Assembly: GCF_015265455.1 (NCBI RefSeq)
Contig: NZ_CP054492.1
Span: 930,001-994,000 of the forward strand
From: Candidatus Sulfurimonas baltica
GTDB lineage: Bacteria; Campylobacterota; Campylobacteria; Campylobacterales; Sulfurimonadaceae
Reading direction: 5' to 3'
DNA length: 64,000 nucleotides
Shown: positions 36,765 through 46,010 of the stretch, piece after piece
Numbering within the stretch: the stretch's first letter is position 1
Layout: the number at the start of each line of letters is the position of its first letter
Notes under the pieces: model-generated
Seen by the model: only the letters and a program-made list of their open reading frames with translations
Database searches by the model: none
What the model was told of the DNA's origin: nothing
Made by a program: the position numbers and the translations under genes

Positions 36765-37064
36765 TTATAGAGTTTCTTTGGCAAAGTACGCCGTTGCCTT
36801 TTTTAAGATGTCACGCTCTTGTTTAAGTAGCTTATTCTCGCGTCTAAGGCGTTTATTTTCTTCATCTAGAGTTTCACCAAAGTGAGATGTTTTTATGCTT
36901 TGTGTTGCTATATTATGTTCTTTTTTATAGCTACTAATCCAGTTGTATAATGTCTTTGGATTTATATCTAAGTCTCCTGCAACTTTTGAGACGCTCTCAT
37001 TATTGTTGAGAATTAATTGCACTGTTGAGTCTCTAAACTCTCTATTAAATTTACTGTTTCTCAT
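36765..37064 (-). CDS. IS3-family OrfA, copy 2
   Basis: 99 aa. It differs from copy 1 by one residue (NWISSYKKE instead of NWINSYKKE). HTH plus leucine zipper as in copy 1. Confidence 0.95.
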   Translation of the reverse strand: MRNSKFNREFRDSTVQLILNNNESVSKVAGDLDINPKTLYNWISSYKKEHNIATQSIKTSHFGETLDEENKRLRRENKLLKQERDILKKATAYFAKETL

Positions 37065-37135
37065 GATTTCCCTTATTCATTTTATTTTAACTTAGAATTG
37101 TTAATTTCTTAGTATGAATTTAGGTTACCACTCCA

Positions 37136-37774
37136 GACAGCATAAAAGTATTTATCTTCTCAAACCTTATGCCTGTTAATTCGGAATCAATCATGGGACA
37201 TATTGATGGCTTCTTGGCAAACTCTGCAAAAATGGGAGTCATAGGTTTGGCTATGATTTTGGTAGCCTCACTTTTATTTTTCAAAAACTTTGAGTACATT
37301 GCAAATAAGATTTTTCATGCTAAAAAAAGAACTCTTTGGGAGTCGATTACAACTTACTGGACAATGCTGACTCTGACTCCTATAGCACTTGGAGTCTCTT
37401 TTTATATAACCGGTTATGTAGCAAACCTCGTCTCTTCAAATGAGTATATACCAGGCTTAAACATACTTCCTTTTATTCCGTATATTATTATATGGGGTTT
37501 ATTCTTTCTAATTTTTCAAATAGGTGCAAACACCAAGATTCATCCTAAAGCCTCTTTAATAAGTTCATTTATTATCTCCATAATCTTTAGTATTTCCAAA
37601 AATGCATTTATTTACTATGTGTTTTTTAACAAGTCCTACACAACTATGTATGGCTCTTTTTCAATTCTTATGTTTTTATTTTTATGGATTTACGTCTCAT
37701 GGATTATTTTTATTTACGGTTTAAAGCTGTGTTATATGATAAATCGAGTATATCAAAACAGAGAGAATCGCTAA
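37136..37774 (+). pseudogene. 3' part of a yihY-family membrane protein gene
   Basis: Open in frame from the first base after the IS (GAC AGC ATA). It encodes the C-terminal about 212 residues of a YihY/UPF0761 membrane protein: LAMILVASLLFFKNFEYIAN, RTLWESITTYWTMLTLTPIA, FLIFQIGANTKIHPKASLI, and further helices. The 5' part lies at 44527-44718, on the same strand but 7 kb downstream. Joined at the shared GAC codon the two give one 275-codon protein, normal for this family. Confidence 0.9.
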
Positions 37775-37904
37775 AGTAAACTAAAGGTCTTGAAATATAA
37801 ACAATATAAAATAACATTTATAATTATTTATTATTACTTTATCTTATCAATTTGATTATTTGTGTTAAATGTGATACAATCTCGAAAAATTTTAAAGGAT
37901 GAAA

Positions 37905-38321
37905 TTGAACAAAAAACTTATAATTGCATTACCACTAATTAGTGCTGTAATGTTTAGTGGATGTGCTACTCTATTTGGAGGCGGCGGAAAGCAAACTCTT
38001 AGTATAAATAGTGATAAACCAATGCCAATAACTATAGCTTATGCTGATGGAAGTAGTCCACAATATGTAACTACTCCTGCAACAATATCAGTTGAGAGAA
38101 GAAATAGGGATATAAAAATATCAAGTAATGCAGGTGAATTTCAGCCTGTTACGGTCAAAAAATCAGTTAATGGATGGGTTGTTGCTAATATTTTAGGTGG
38201 TTTTGCTTCAATTCTTTCTACAACTACTGATGCTGCTTCAGGTGCATTGTGGAAATATGATGATGCTGTAAACATACACAGTAATGGTGGTGTACAAAGT
38301 AACACAGAGATAAGTTATTAG
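37905..38321 (+). CDS. small lipoprotein
   Basis: 138 aa from the TTG at 37905; an ATG two codons upstream touches the AAAGG ribosome site and is less likely. Lipobox FSGC near residue 20, then ATLFGGGGKQTLSINSDKP, which resembles small periplasmic beta proteins with a PEGA-like pattern. Two glycine/alanine-rich hydrophobic stretches follow (ANILGGFASILSTTTDAASG). Function unknown. Its stop codon overlaps the next gene's probable ATT start. Confidence 0.75.
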   Translation: MNKKLIIALPLISAVMFSGCATLFGGGGKQTLSINSDKPMPITIAYADGSSPQYVTTPATISVERRNRDIKISSNAGEFQPVTVKKSVNGWVVANILGGFASILSTTTDAASGALWKYDDAVNIHSNGGVQSNTEISY

Positions 38322-40107
38322 AAGATTCTTTCTTCTAATAAGCCTTTCAGTCCTTTTATACGCTTCTCCTCAAAATACTTTAAAATCAGCTCATAAGTTT
38401 AAACTCTATGAAAAAAATGAGTGGAAAGCACTTCTTCACTATAATGGCAACATTAATATTACAGACAAAACATTTATATTAAGTGAAGAGTTTTCACTAC
38501 AAAATGAGCTAGACGATACTATTAATGGATTTTATAACTCAACACATGAGTATGAAGATATTAATAACCATCCGCAATGCAAATTTCCCGCAAGATTACT
38601 ATTTATTACACATGAGCTAAATATATCTAAGCAAGAGTTTCCAGAAATACATTGTACAGATTTCAATACTTATAAAATGAAAGCTCCTGCAGATAAAATT
38701 TTTATAACTTATGCTTCGGAAAATGTAAAAAATCCTCCAAGTATGATGGGGCATACATTTTTAAAATACAGTGGTGAAAATCATCAAGGACGAAAAGTTA
38801 ATCATGCCGTCACGTTTTACACAGTATTAGATACTGTAAATTTACTTAGCTTGGCTTATCAAAATATATTTTCAGGAATGCCTGGAATGTTTGCTTTGCA
38901 ACCATATCAACATATAGTTAAAGAATATACAGATAAAGAGAATAGAAATGTTTGGGAATTTGAACTAAATTTATCTGAATATAGAAGAAAATTAATTTAT
39001 TATCATATCTGGGAATTAAAAGATATTGATATGAAATACTTTTTTACAAGCTATAACTGCTCCACAGTTATTTATTACACTTTATCATTAGTAAATCCAA
39101 AAATATATGATGACAAAAAGTTTTGGGTAACTCCACTAGACACAGTCAAATTTTTATACAAGTATAATTTGATAAAAAAAAGTGAATTATTACCAAGCAA
39201 TGAATGGCTAATAAAAATGTTAACAGAACATTTAAATGACAACGAAATTGATAATATAAAAAACATTGTTAAGCATAAAGAATATACTGAAATATCAACA
39301 TTAGATTTTTATTCATTAAAACTACTTGAAGCATACAGTACTGTAAAATACAAAGAAAATGATATAAGTACAGATGAATTTAAAAATCTAAAGCATAATA
39401 TTCAAAAAGCTGAGCAAGAAGATACTAATACTTTTGATATATCAAAATATAAAACACCAAGTAAAATTCCTAATGAAAGGCAATTTGGCATAGGGTACAA
39501 ATATATAAATGAGGATGACTACTTAAAACTATCTTTCTTGCCAGCTTCTCATCTCTTAAATGATTATAACCGTGAATATTTTGGTGAAAGTGAATTAAAA
39601 ATATTTAATTTATCTGTTTTGCTCAACAAAGATACTATTGAATTAGAAGAATTAACACTATATGGAATGAAATCTTATATTCCTTATGACACCCTAACAG
39701 ATGATTTATCGTACCAATTTGAATTAGCTGTTAAAAAAGAGTACAGTGAAGATATGAGCTATGTAGATACTGTTAAAATTGACGGTGGTATAGGGATAGA
39801 TTTTTTACTAGGAAATGATATAAATTTATTTGCTATCTTAAATTTCGGACTTGGATATAATGCAAATGATAATACTCATGTTTTTTTCAATCCACAAGTT
39901 GGTGGAATGATATATGAAATACTTAATATGAAAAGTTTGGCTTATTACCAGCCACTGTTTGTTAATGATAATAAAGTTTATGACAAATATGTATTCAATC
40001 ATAATATATTTCTTTTTAAAGATTATAAACTTTATTTCAATTTTGAAAAAGTATGTGCAGAAACAGAGTTTATAAATTATGAATTTGGAATTAACAAACT
40101 GTTCTAA
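38317..40107 (+). CDS. DUF4105 periplasmic/outer-membrane protein with probable ATT start
   Basis: 596 aa if started at the ATT at 38317. The reading frame opens after a stop at 38311 and has no ATG, GTG or TTG until codon 121, yet codons 2-20 encode a good signal peptide (RRFFLLISLSVLLYASPQ) and the sequence is coding throughout. The ATT overlaps the lipoprotein stop (ATTAG) as in a coupled start. The DUF4105 (Lnb N-terminal) domain is clear: PSMMGHTFLKYSG, HAVTFYTVLD, FFTSYNCSTVIYYTL with the conserved Cys. The C-terminal third is beta-rich. Confidence 0.75.
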   Translation: MRRFFLLISLSVLLYASPQNTLKSAHKFKLYEKNEWKALLHYNGNINITDKTFILSEEFSLQNELDDTINGFYNSTHEYEDINNHPQCKFPARLLFITHELNISKQEFPEIHCTDFNTYKMKAPADKIFITYASENVKNPPSMMGHTFLKYSGENHQGRKVNHAVTFYTVLDTVNLLSLAYQNIFSGMPGMFALQPYQHIVKEYTDKENRNVWEFELNLSEYRRKLIYYHIWELKDIDMKYFFTSYNCSTVIYYTLSLVNPKIYDDKKFWVTPLDTVKFLYKYNLIKKSELLPSNEWLIKMLTEHLNDNEIDNIKNIVKHKEYTEISTLDFYSLKLLEAYSTVKYKENDISTDEFKNLKHNIQKAEQEDTNTFDISKYKTPSKIPNERQFGIGYKYINEDDYLKLSFLPASHLLNDYNREYFGESELKIFNLSVLLNKDTIELEELTLYGMKSYIPYDTLTDDLSYQFELAVKKEYSEDMSYVDTVKIDGGIGIDFLLGNDINLFAILNFGLGYNANDNTHVFFNPQVGGMIYEILNMKSLAYYQPLFVNDNKVYDKYVFNHNIFLFKDYKLYFNFEKVCAETEFINYEFGINKLF

Positions 40108-40127
40108 ATAGTGAATATAGCTAAAGC

Positions 40128-40540
40128 TTACAAACTTAAAATAGCATAAACAAAAACACCAAAACTCATTACAAGTAAAATCCACATGCCAGCTTTTTTA
40201 TATATAGCAACAAACGATAAAATAATCTGTAAAGCCAAGTAGTAATAACTTAGAGATATCTGTGTCGCAGAATCTGACAGCTGTGTAAAACTCTCCAAAA
40301 CTCTATCAAATAAATCTCCAAAACCAATGAAATGCAATAAAATACTAAGTGGATAAAATAGAGTAAAAAGTGTTGTCCACAAAATTGAGAGCGGATGGTA
40401 GATGCTAAAGCTTCCAAATATTGCTAAGGAAAAAGGTAACATCAAGATGTAAACCCAAAATGGCATAAGTATAAATTGCCAAATTTTACTCAGATGTTTA
40501 AAGTGAATGAGAAATAAGAAGATATAAAAAACTCCGCTCA
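40128..40540 (-). pseudogene. 3' fragment of comEC/rec2-type membrane gene
   Basis: About 137 residues, hydrophobic, with ILMLPFSLAIFGSFSIYHPL and LFYPLSILLHFIGFG, the pattern of the ComEC competence membrane domain's C-terminal helices. The N-terminal two thirds are missing. The coding pattern ends near 40540 where a porin-like fragment begins on the opposite strand. ComEC forms the DNA uptake channel; this piece cannot. Confidence 0.6.
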
Positions 40541-40951
40541 TATGGAGATGGATATTTAATTCAGTCAAGTGAAAAAAGTTTAACAGAAATTGGTTTTGAT
40601 TTAAAACCAAGTTGGGAACTCACAAATAATCTTTATTTTGGGATTCCTTTTGGTTTTAATTATGGAATAGTTGAAATAAATAGTCCTTATGTGGACAGTG
40701 CTACATGGAGTAGAATTGGCTATAAAGTAGGTGCTTCACTTAGTTATGTAGTAGCAGATCAAATTGAGCTTTTAGCTGGATATGACTTTAAAGGTGCAAT
40801 TTGGCAACCGATTGAAGCATATGATGGGTCTTCGTATACGATTACAACAACTAGCTCTGGCTCTGGCATATATTTCGGTGTAAACTTTTGGTTTGGAAAT
40901 GCAGCGCAAAAAGCAGCTCCAACAAGTAACTCTTCTGAAATAGCTTACTAG
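40541..40951 (+). pseudogene. 3' fragment of an outer-membrane beta-barrel gene
   Basis: The frame reads YGDGYLIQSSEKSLTEIGFD and goes on with alternating strands, GIYFGVNFWFGN near the end, a barrel-type C-terminal region. The signal peptide and N-terminal barrel are missing. It starts exactly where the comEC fragment ends, so this point is a rearrangement junction. Confidence 0.65.
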
Positions 40952-40959
40952 TAAATTTT

Positions 40960-40982
40960 AAACAGGTTTTTAAAGCCTGTTT
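40960..40982. terminator. bidirectional terminator
   Basis: AAACAGG / CCTGTTT hairpin with loop TTTTTAAAG, between the barrel fragment and the convergent caspase gene, overlapping the latter's stop codon. Confidence 0.65.
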
Positions 40983-42474
40983 ATTTCTCTAAAACAACTC
41001 TAAACCCTGTCGCTTTATCTCTTAAATCTATTTCTGCTAAATCTCTTTTATAAACTCTCATATCTTCATAAGAGCTGTACCAAGAACCGCCACGAACTAT
41101 TTTTTGAGTAGAATCTAAAATAACGGCATGAGCATTTGATGATTTGTCAGCATATAAATAGTTATCATATTTTACATAATCATCTTGCATCCATTCTCTT
41201 ACATTGCCTAAAATATCATGTACACCAAAACTGTTCGCAAGTTTTTTACCAATAGGATAAGGATGAGATTTTGCATTCTCTTCATACCAGGCATATCTAG
41301 TTAAGAGTGCATCGTCATTTACAGTTCCATAGTTATAGTTTTGCTTGTCTCTAGCTACATATTCCCATTCTGACTCACTAGGGAGTCGGTAGAGTTTACC
41401 ACTTTTTTTACTTAGCCATCGTGTATATTCCATCGCATCTTGCCAACTCACATTTATAACCGGTTGTTTTCCTCTGCCAAAAGAATCGTCTTTTGGTTTT
41501 TTCCAGCCTGTATCAAGGCAAAAAAGATCATACTCTTCAAAGCTAACCTCATATACTCCAATATAAAAATCTTTTTCTATAGTCATCTCATGGGCTGGAG
41601 AAGTGTCAAAATCAGAGTTATTCCCTTTTACGTATTTATCCGCTTTTATCATAACAAGTTCTGGTTCTATATAGCGAGTATGTCTTTTAAAATCAACTGT
41701 TTGAATATTTGCTTTAGCTAAGTTTTTTTTCTTTAATGCTCTCGTGGTAGATTTGTTAGTTGAAAAATAAAAAGGCTCTAAAATCTCACTGTAAGTACTT
41801 GGTCTTTGCTTGCCATTCGTTTGTGTGTAAACATCGCTTCTTACTTGTTTAAACAGAGCTTCAATATCTACATCTTGTGTATTTATATTATTTGCAAGAG
41901 CCAAGGCAAAGGGGCTATTAGTATTTTTATCTCCGTCTAATGCTCTTTGTCCTGCTTGGGTGGAATAAGCAACAAATAAGCCATCTGGATTTACAAATGG
42001 AGCCAGACCATGATTTTTAACCTCAAAGTAATTATTTCTACATGCATCTAAAATTATTATATTTGTATTATTTTTCACTTCTTTGAGTAGCCTAACAACT
42101 TTGTCAACTTCCAATGCACTATATTTAATCTCATTTTCATCTTGAAGGTCTAAATCAATAGGTAATAAATAGTTTTTCCCATTTACCTGTATGCCATGAC
42201 CTGCAAAATAAAAAAGTCCGACACTATCTATGGATAATTCTTTTTTAAATTTATCTAATCCACTATTTATATCTTTTAAAGTGGCATTTTCAAGATATAT
42301 GGTGAAAAACCCTGATTTTTCGAGAGTAGATTTGAGTAATTGTGCATCATTGACTGGATTGAAGAGTTTATTATCATCTTTGTAGTCGTTATTTCCAATA
42401 ATGAGGGCTACTCTTTGCGAGGCATTGAGTGTTAAAGAGGCTAAAAGAAATAAAAATATGATTATATCTTTCAT
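40981..42474 (-). CDS. secreted caspase-like peptidase fused to FGE/SUMF1-like domain
   Basis: 497 aa. Signal peptide (FLFLLASLTLNA), then a caspase (C14) domain at about 21-230: RVALIIGNNDY, FYFAGHGIQ with catalytic His93, IIILDACRNN with Cys145, FVAYSTQAGQ. A formylglycine-generating-enzyme-like (FGE-sulfatase) domain follows from about 265: FYIGVYEVSFEEYDLFC, PVINVSWQDAMEYTRWLSKK, YRLPSESEWEYVAR, VRGGSWYSSYEDMR, TGFRVVLEK. The catalytic Cys pair of true FGE is not obvious, so this part may bind rather than oxidise. It is last in a three-gene secreted operon. Confidence 0.88.
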   Translation of the reverse strand: MKDIIIFLFLLASLTLNASQRVALIIGNNDYKDDNKLFNPVNDAQLLKSTLEKSGFFTIYLENATLKDINSGLDKFKKELSIDSVGLFYFAGHGIQVNGKNYLLPIDLDLQDENEIKYSALEVDKVVRLLKEVKNNTNIIILDACRNNYFEVKNHGLAPFVNPDGLFVAYSTQAGQRALDGDKNTNSPFALALANNINTQDVDIEALFKQVRSDVYTQTNGKQRPSTYSEILEPFYFSTNKSTTRALKKKNLAKANIQTVDFKRHTRYIEPELVMIKADKYVKGNNSDFDTSPAHEMTIEKDFYIGVYEVSFEEYDLFCLDTGWKKPKDDSFGRGKQPVINVSWQDAMEYTRWLSKKSGKLYRLPSESEWEYVARDKQNYNYGTVNDDALLTRYAWYEENAKSHPYPIGKKLANSFGVHDILGNVREWMQDDYVKYDNYLYADKSSNAHAVILDSTQKIVRGGSWYSSYEDMRVYKRDLAEIDLRDKATGFRVVLEK

Positions 42475-42534
42475 TATATTTCCTAGTGATGATTTTTTGA
42501 GTTAAATGAGAGTATCACCCCGAGGGAAGGGTGA

Positions 42535-42984
42535 CTATGATCTACTAAAGAAATAGAAATAATACTTTTCTACACCGTTAGTTGAATGCTTTAATGTTAA
42601 AACTTTATTCGCACTATATAGAATTGCTGTACGTTGAAGTACTGTGATTCCAAGTGGTACTTGAGTTTCTATTCTCTTTGTTAATCTATTATATTTACTA
42701 TATTTCAATACTTCATCATTTGATTTAACTACTTGAATCAGCTGATGATTATCAACAAAAGAAGAACTTGGTACATTCGGTGCAACAGGTTCTCTTTTAA
42801 TAATATTTTGTTTCTTTACTTCTTTTGCAATCTTAACCGTATCCGCTTTTTTAGCTGGTTCAGATTTTTCTACTTTAAAGTTAGCTTCTAGAGAATCAAC
42901 ATTAGTTTGAAACTCTGAAGCTAAAGCAAAAGCGTTGACACTAAAAAAAGTAATTAAACCTACTGTTAGTGCTAAAACTTTCAT
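42535..42984 (-). CDS. secreted hypothetical protein, 149 aa
   Basis: Signal peptide (VLALTVGLITFFSVNAFA), then a Lys/Pro-rich linker (EKSEPAKKADTVKIAKEVKK) and a small C-terminal domain of about 60 residues rich in Lys, Tyr and Val. Not recognised. Start overlaps the upstream stop by one base (TAATG). Confidence 0.65.
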   Translation of the reverse strand: MKVLALTVGLITFFSVNAFALASEFQTNVDSLEANFKVEKSEPAKKADTVKIAKEVKKQNIIKREPVAPNVPSSSFVDNHQLIQVVKSNDEVLKYSKYNRLTKRIETQVPLGITVLQRTAILYSANKVLTLKHSTNGVEKYYFYFFSRS

Positions 42985-44369
42985 TAATTGTTGCCTTTTG
43001 AATCTTGTAAACCTATAACGTTAAATAGTTTTGATGTCATCATATCTGCTACTATTGCAGCTAATTCTTGATCATCACCAACATTGTCTGCATGAATAGT
43101 CATACCAAATTCAAAAGCTTCTTTGTCAAGTAGTAAATTGTTAAAAGCAATAGAAGTGAACTCTGTACTTGAACTGTTGTTGTCAAGTATCATTTTATCG
43201 CCAGTTTTTGTGTTTCTGTCATAGTTAGATTTTGTAGTAATATATCCATTAACTACAATTTTATATGTAATTGTATTTTGTGCTGAATCTTTAACTACTT
43301 CTACTGATGGATAAATAGTTAGAATTTTGTCAGCATCGTCTGGATTACTTTGTATTCTATAGCTATTATTTGTAAAATATTTTTTAATTTCAGAGTCTAC
43401 AGCACTTTCAAATGCTCTATCTGTCTTTTGTTGAAAAATAGTTCTATAATAAAATGAATTTTTTGATGCAAAATAGTCATTTAAAAAGTCTTTAACATTT
43501 TTTGAAACAACGAAATTATCTAAAGTAATACTAAAGGGCTTAGAAAATCCTTCTAATCTTACATATTTTGAAGGAGTAATATCACCATTTGATGGTAAGT
43601 CAATTGTCGCATCACTAAATCCATCTTTAGTTGCTTTGTATCCTACTGTGATTTCACAACTTTCTTTTACTTTTAGTGTGTTACCGCAAGAATTTTTTTC
43701 TATTGAAAAACTATTTTTATCTGGACCTTTTATAGATGGTTGGCCAAGTGATAGAGTTTCAATACCATTGTTTTTGACTTTAATGTATTGAAGTTTATTT
43801 GCAGAATTAAAGTTTAGTTTAATTATTCTTTCAACTTTTGTAGTTTCTGAATCTATTTTTGTTACAACACCACTAAACTTATTTACAGCTTCCGCAGTAA
43901 CTGAAATATCTTTGATTTTTTTCTTTGTGTCATCAGAGTCAATTGCAATTTTTGCATCAAAACGACCAATATTATTACCTAAAAATTGAAGATTTAACTT
44001 ACAATCCGCTTTTCCATTAATGATACTAGGACAGTTGCTATCTAGTTTAAACAAACTTGGCTGACTTGTAATAAGCTTAATACTATTAATAGTTAATGGC
44101 ATTTCACCCTTATTCTTTAATATTATGTCAGCGTTAGAGTTTGTTGTATTGTTCAAGTTTATTGAGTAGTCTGCTTTTTCAGGTTCTTTTAACTCTGTTT
44201 TTTTTGAAATACTATTAATGCTTAGTTCTTGAGGTGTTTTTGGAGAGACTTTAGATACCTTTGGCGTAGCCTGTGTTTGTGTAACCTGTGGTTTTGGAGC
44301 GACACAGCCTGTAAATAATAGCAAAGTCGAAAGACTTATTAGCTTTATTGTTGTTGATTTGTTATGCAT
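42984..44369 (-). CDS. lipoprotein with Ig-like (ASPM-SPD-2-Hydin type) repeats
   Basis: 461 aa from the ATG at 44369 (AAGGAAAAAA before it). Lipobox LLFTGC, a Thr/Gln/Pro linker, then two tandem Ig-like repeats with the choice-of-anchor pattern: LKNKGEMPLTINSIKLI, FKLDSNCPSIINGKADCKLNLQFLG and VKNNGIETLSLGQPSIK, FSIEKNSCGNTLKVKESCEIT. The C-terminal about 190 residues, up to ELAAIVADMMTSKLFNVIGL, resemble LpoB/CsgG-like lipoprotein folds. Likely anchored in a membrane facing the periplasm, first gene of the caspase operon. Confidence 0.75.
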   Translation of the reverse strand: MHNKSTTIKLISLSTLLLFTGCVAPKPQVTQTQATPKVSKVSPKTPQELSINSISKKTELKEPEKADYSINLNNTTNSNADIILKNKGEMPLTINSIKLITSQPSLFKLDSNCPSIINGKADCKLNLQFLGNNIGRFDAKIAIDSDDTKKKIKDISVTAEAVNKFSGVVTKIDSETTKVERIIKLNFNSANKLQYIKVKNNGIETLSLGQPSIKGPDKNSFSIEKNSCGNTLKVKESCEITVGYKATKDGFSDATIDLPSNGDITPSKYVRLEGFSKPFSITLDNFVVSKNVKDFLNDYFASKNSFYYRTIFQQKTDRAFESAVDSEIKKYFTNNSYRIQSNPDDADKILTIYPSVEVVKDSAQNTITYKIVVNGYITTKSNYDRNTKTGDKMILDNNSSSTEFTSIAFNNLLLDKEAFEFGMTIHADNVGDDQELAAIVADMMTSKLFNVIGLQDSKGNN

Positions 44370-44526
44370 TTTTTTCCTTGTTTTTGTTTTATTTTGGGGC
44401 ATAGTACCTAAATATTAATAAAATTTAAGTAAACAGAGTCTAATTTTTTCTATTATTTAAAAAGTTAATATTAAGAATGTAATTACTGTATAATTTGTGG
44501 TTCAAAATATAGAGAAGGTAACCCAC

Positions 44527-44718
44527 ATGCCAGAAACGAAAAATAAAATAATAAAATTATTTAGACACGTAAAATTCTTTATCAATACTTTTTTTGATAA
44601 AGAGTTAACCCTTTTTGCTGCAAGTCTTAGTTTTTATACTATTTTCACAATCATTCCTTTACTTTTAATAATGTTGACTCTTTTAACATCTTTGCCTAGT
44701 TTTGCCGAGCACTATGAC
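44527..44718 (+). pseudogene. 5' part of the yihY-family gene, cut by IS3-family copy 3
   Basis: 64 codons from the ATG at 44527 (AGAAGGTAACCCAC before it): PETKNKIIKLFRHVKFFIN, ELTLFAASLSFYTIFTIIPL, SLPSFAEHYD. The AASLSFYTIFTIIPLLL stretch is the typical YihY start. It ends at GAC, which is both the IS target site and the codon at which the 3' part at 37136 resumes in frame. Confidence 0.9.
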
Positions 44719-44757
44719 TGGAATGGTAACTTAAATTCATACACTTTTTTATAAATT

Positions 44758-45624
44758 CTAAGCAACCATTTCCATTTGTAACACTTTGTTTATTTCTTCA
44801 AATTTAACAGGTGATAAGTTTCCAAGATAACTATGTGATCTGACTCTGTTATAATGAAATTCTATATATTCAAATATCTCTTGTTTTGCCTGCCTCTTCG
44901 TATAAAAATATGTCTGATACACTAAATCACTTTTGAGTGTTTTAAAGAAGCTCTCAGCCACTGCATTATCCCAGCAGTTGCCTTTTCTGCTCATGCTTTG
45001 AATTATAGAGTGTTTTTCCAATAAATCTTTATGTGCATAAGAAGCATATTGACTCCCTCTATCTGTGTGCCATAGTAACCCTTCGGAAGGGTTTCTATGC
45101 TTAATAGCCATGCTTAAGGCATCATTTACAAGTGAAACTTTCATAGTGTCATCCATAGACCAACCGACAACTTTTCTTGAGTATAAATCAATCACAGTAG
45201 CCAGATAGAGCCAACCTTCACCTGTATGGATATATGTAATATCTCCTACATATTTTTCATCTGGAGCAGATGCATAAAAATCCATGTTTAGGAGATTAGG
45301 AGCTATTGGTAAGTTATGATTAGAATCTGTCGTATTTTTATATCTTCTTTTCATGTTCACTTTTAGACCCAGTTCTTTCATGATACTGGAGATACGCTTT
45401 CTTGATACTAATACACCGTAGAGTTCTTTTAGTTTGTCTTGAATTCTTCTTGTGCCATAGTTTTTTCTACCTTGAATAAATATAACTTCAATCAAATCAT
45501 TGAGTTGCTCGTCTACTTTTTTAGTAATGCATCCAGTTTTTATCCAATGATAATAAGATGTCCTATCTACCTTGAGCACTTTACTCATAAGATTAATACT
45601 AAAACTTTTTCTATGTTCATACAT
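44758..45624 (-). CDS. IS3-family transposase OrfB, copy 3
   Basis: 288 aa, same domain order as the other copies with DDE motifs YVGDITYIHTG, LLWHTDRGSQYAS and NAVAESFFKTL. It is joined to orfA by the frameshift heptamer A_AAA_AAG at 45669-45675. Confidence 0.94.
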   Translation of the reverse strand: MYEHRKSFSINLMSKVLKVDRTSYYHWIKTGCITKKVDEQLNDLIEVIFIQGRKNYGTRRIQDKLKELYGVLVSRKRISSIMKELGLKVNMKRRYKNTTDSNHNLPIAPNLLNMDFYASAPDEKYVGDITYIHTGEGWLYLATVIDLYSRKVVGWSMDDTMKVSLVNDALSMAIKHRNPSEGLLWHTDRGSQYASYAHKDLLEKHSIIQSMSRKGNCWDNAVAESFFKTLKSDLVYQTYFYTKRQAKQEIFEYIEFHYNRVRSHSYLGNLSPVKFEEINKVLQMEMVA

Positions 45625-45635
45625 CCAGGCGTACT

Positions 45636-45935
45636 TTATAGAACTTCTTTGGCGAAGTACGCGGTCGCCTTTTTTAAAATGTCACGCTCTTGCTTTAAAA
45701 GCTTTACCTCTCGTCTGAGGCGTTTATTCTCTTCATCTAGTGTCTCTGTTGAAGATGATGTATTTACAACTCTCATTGGTATTCTATGCTCTTTTTTATA
45801 ACTGCTCATCCAGTTATATAAAGTCTTTACATGTATATCTAAATCAGCTGCTATCTTTGAGACACTCTCGTTATTATTAAGTATTAATTGAATTGTGGAA
45901 TCTTTAAATTCTTTGGTGTATTTACTAGTTCTCAT
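45636..45935 (-). CDS. IS3-family OrfA, copy 3
   Basis: 99 aa, HTH (DSTIQLILNNNESVSKIAAD) plus leucine zipper (LDEENKRLRREVKLLKQERD). Diverged from copies 1 and 2 mainly in the middle (HRIPMRVVNTSSSTE). Confidence 0.94.
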   Translation of the reverse strand: MRTSKYTKEFKDSTIQLILNNNESVSKIAADLDIHVKTLYNWMSSYKKEHRIPMRVVNTSSSTETLDEENKRLRREVKLLKQERDILKKATAYFAKEVL

Positions 45936-46010
45936 GGACTACCTTTATTCGTTTTATTTTAACTTAGAATTATTTAAATTCTATGTATGAAATAAGGTTA
46001 CCACTCCACT

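Larger units (their letters stand above)
35847..37135 (-). mobile_element. IS3-family insertion sequence, copy 2
   Basis: 1289 bp with the same ends as copy 1 (TGGAGTGGTAAC). No target duplication: left flank TTT, right flank GAC. The right-flank GAC matches the left-flank GAC of copy 3 at 44716-44718 instead, and the two flanks join in frame as one yihY gene. Confidence 0.95.
44719..46008 (-). mobile_element. IS3-family insertion sequence, copy 3 (diverged)
   Basis: 1290 bp. Ends TGGAATGGTAAC (left) and TGGAGTGGTAAC (right, complement). Proteins are clearly diverged from copies 1 and 2 by eye, so it is a sister IS. Left flank GAC, right flank CTA: no target duplication of its own. Confidence 0.93.

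Noticed and set aside
35847-37135. Simple insertion of IS copy 2 into the LPP20-like gene
   Set aside because: No target duplication and no continuation of the gene on the right side, where the yihY 3' part begins.
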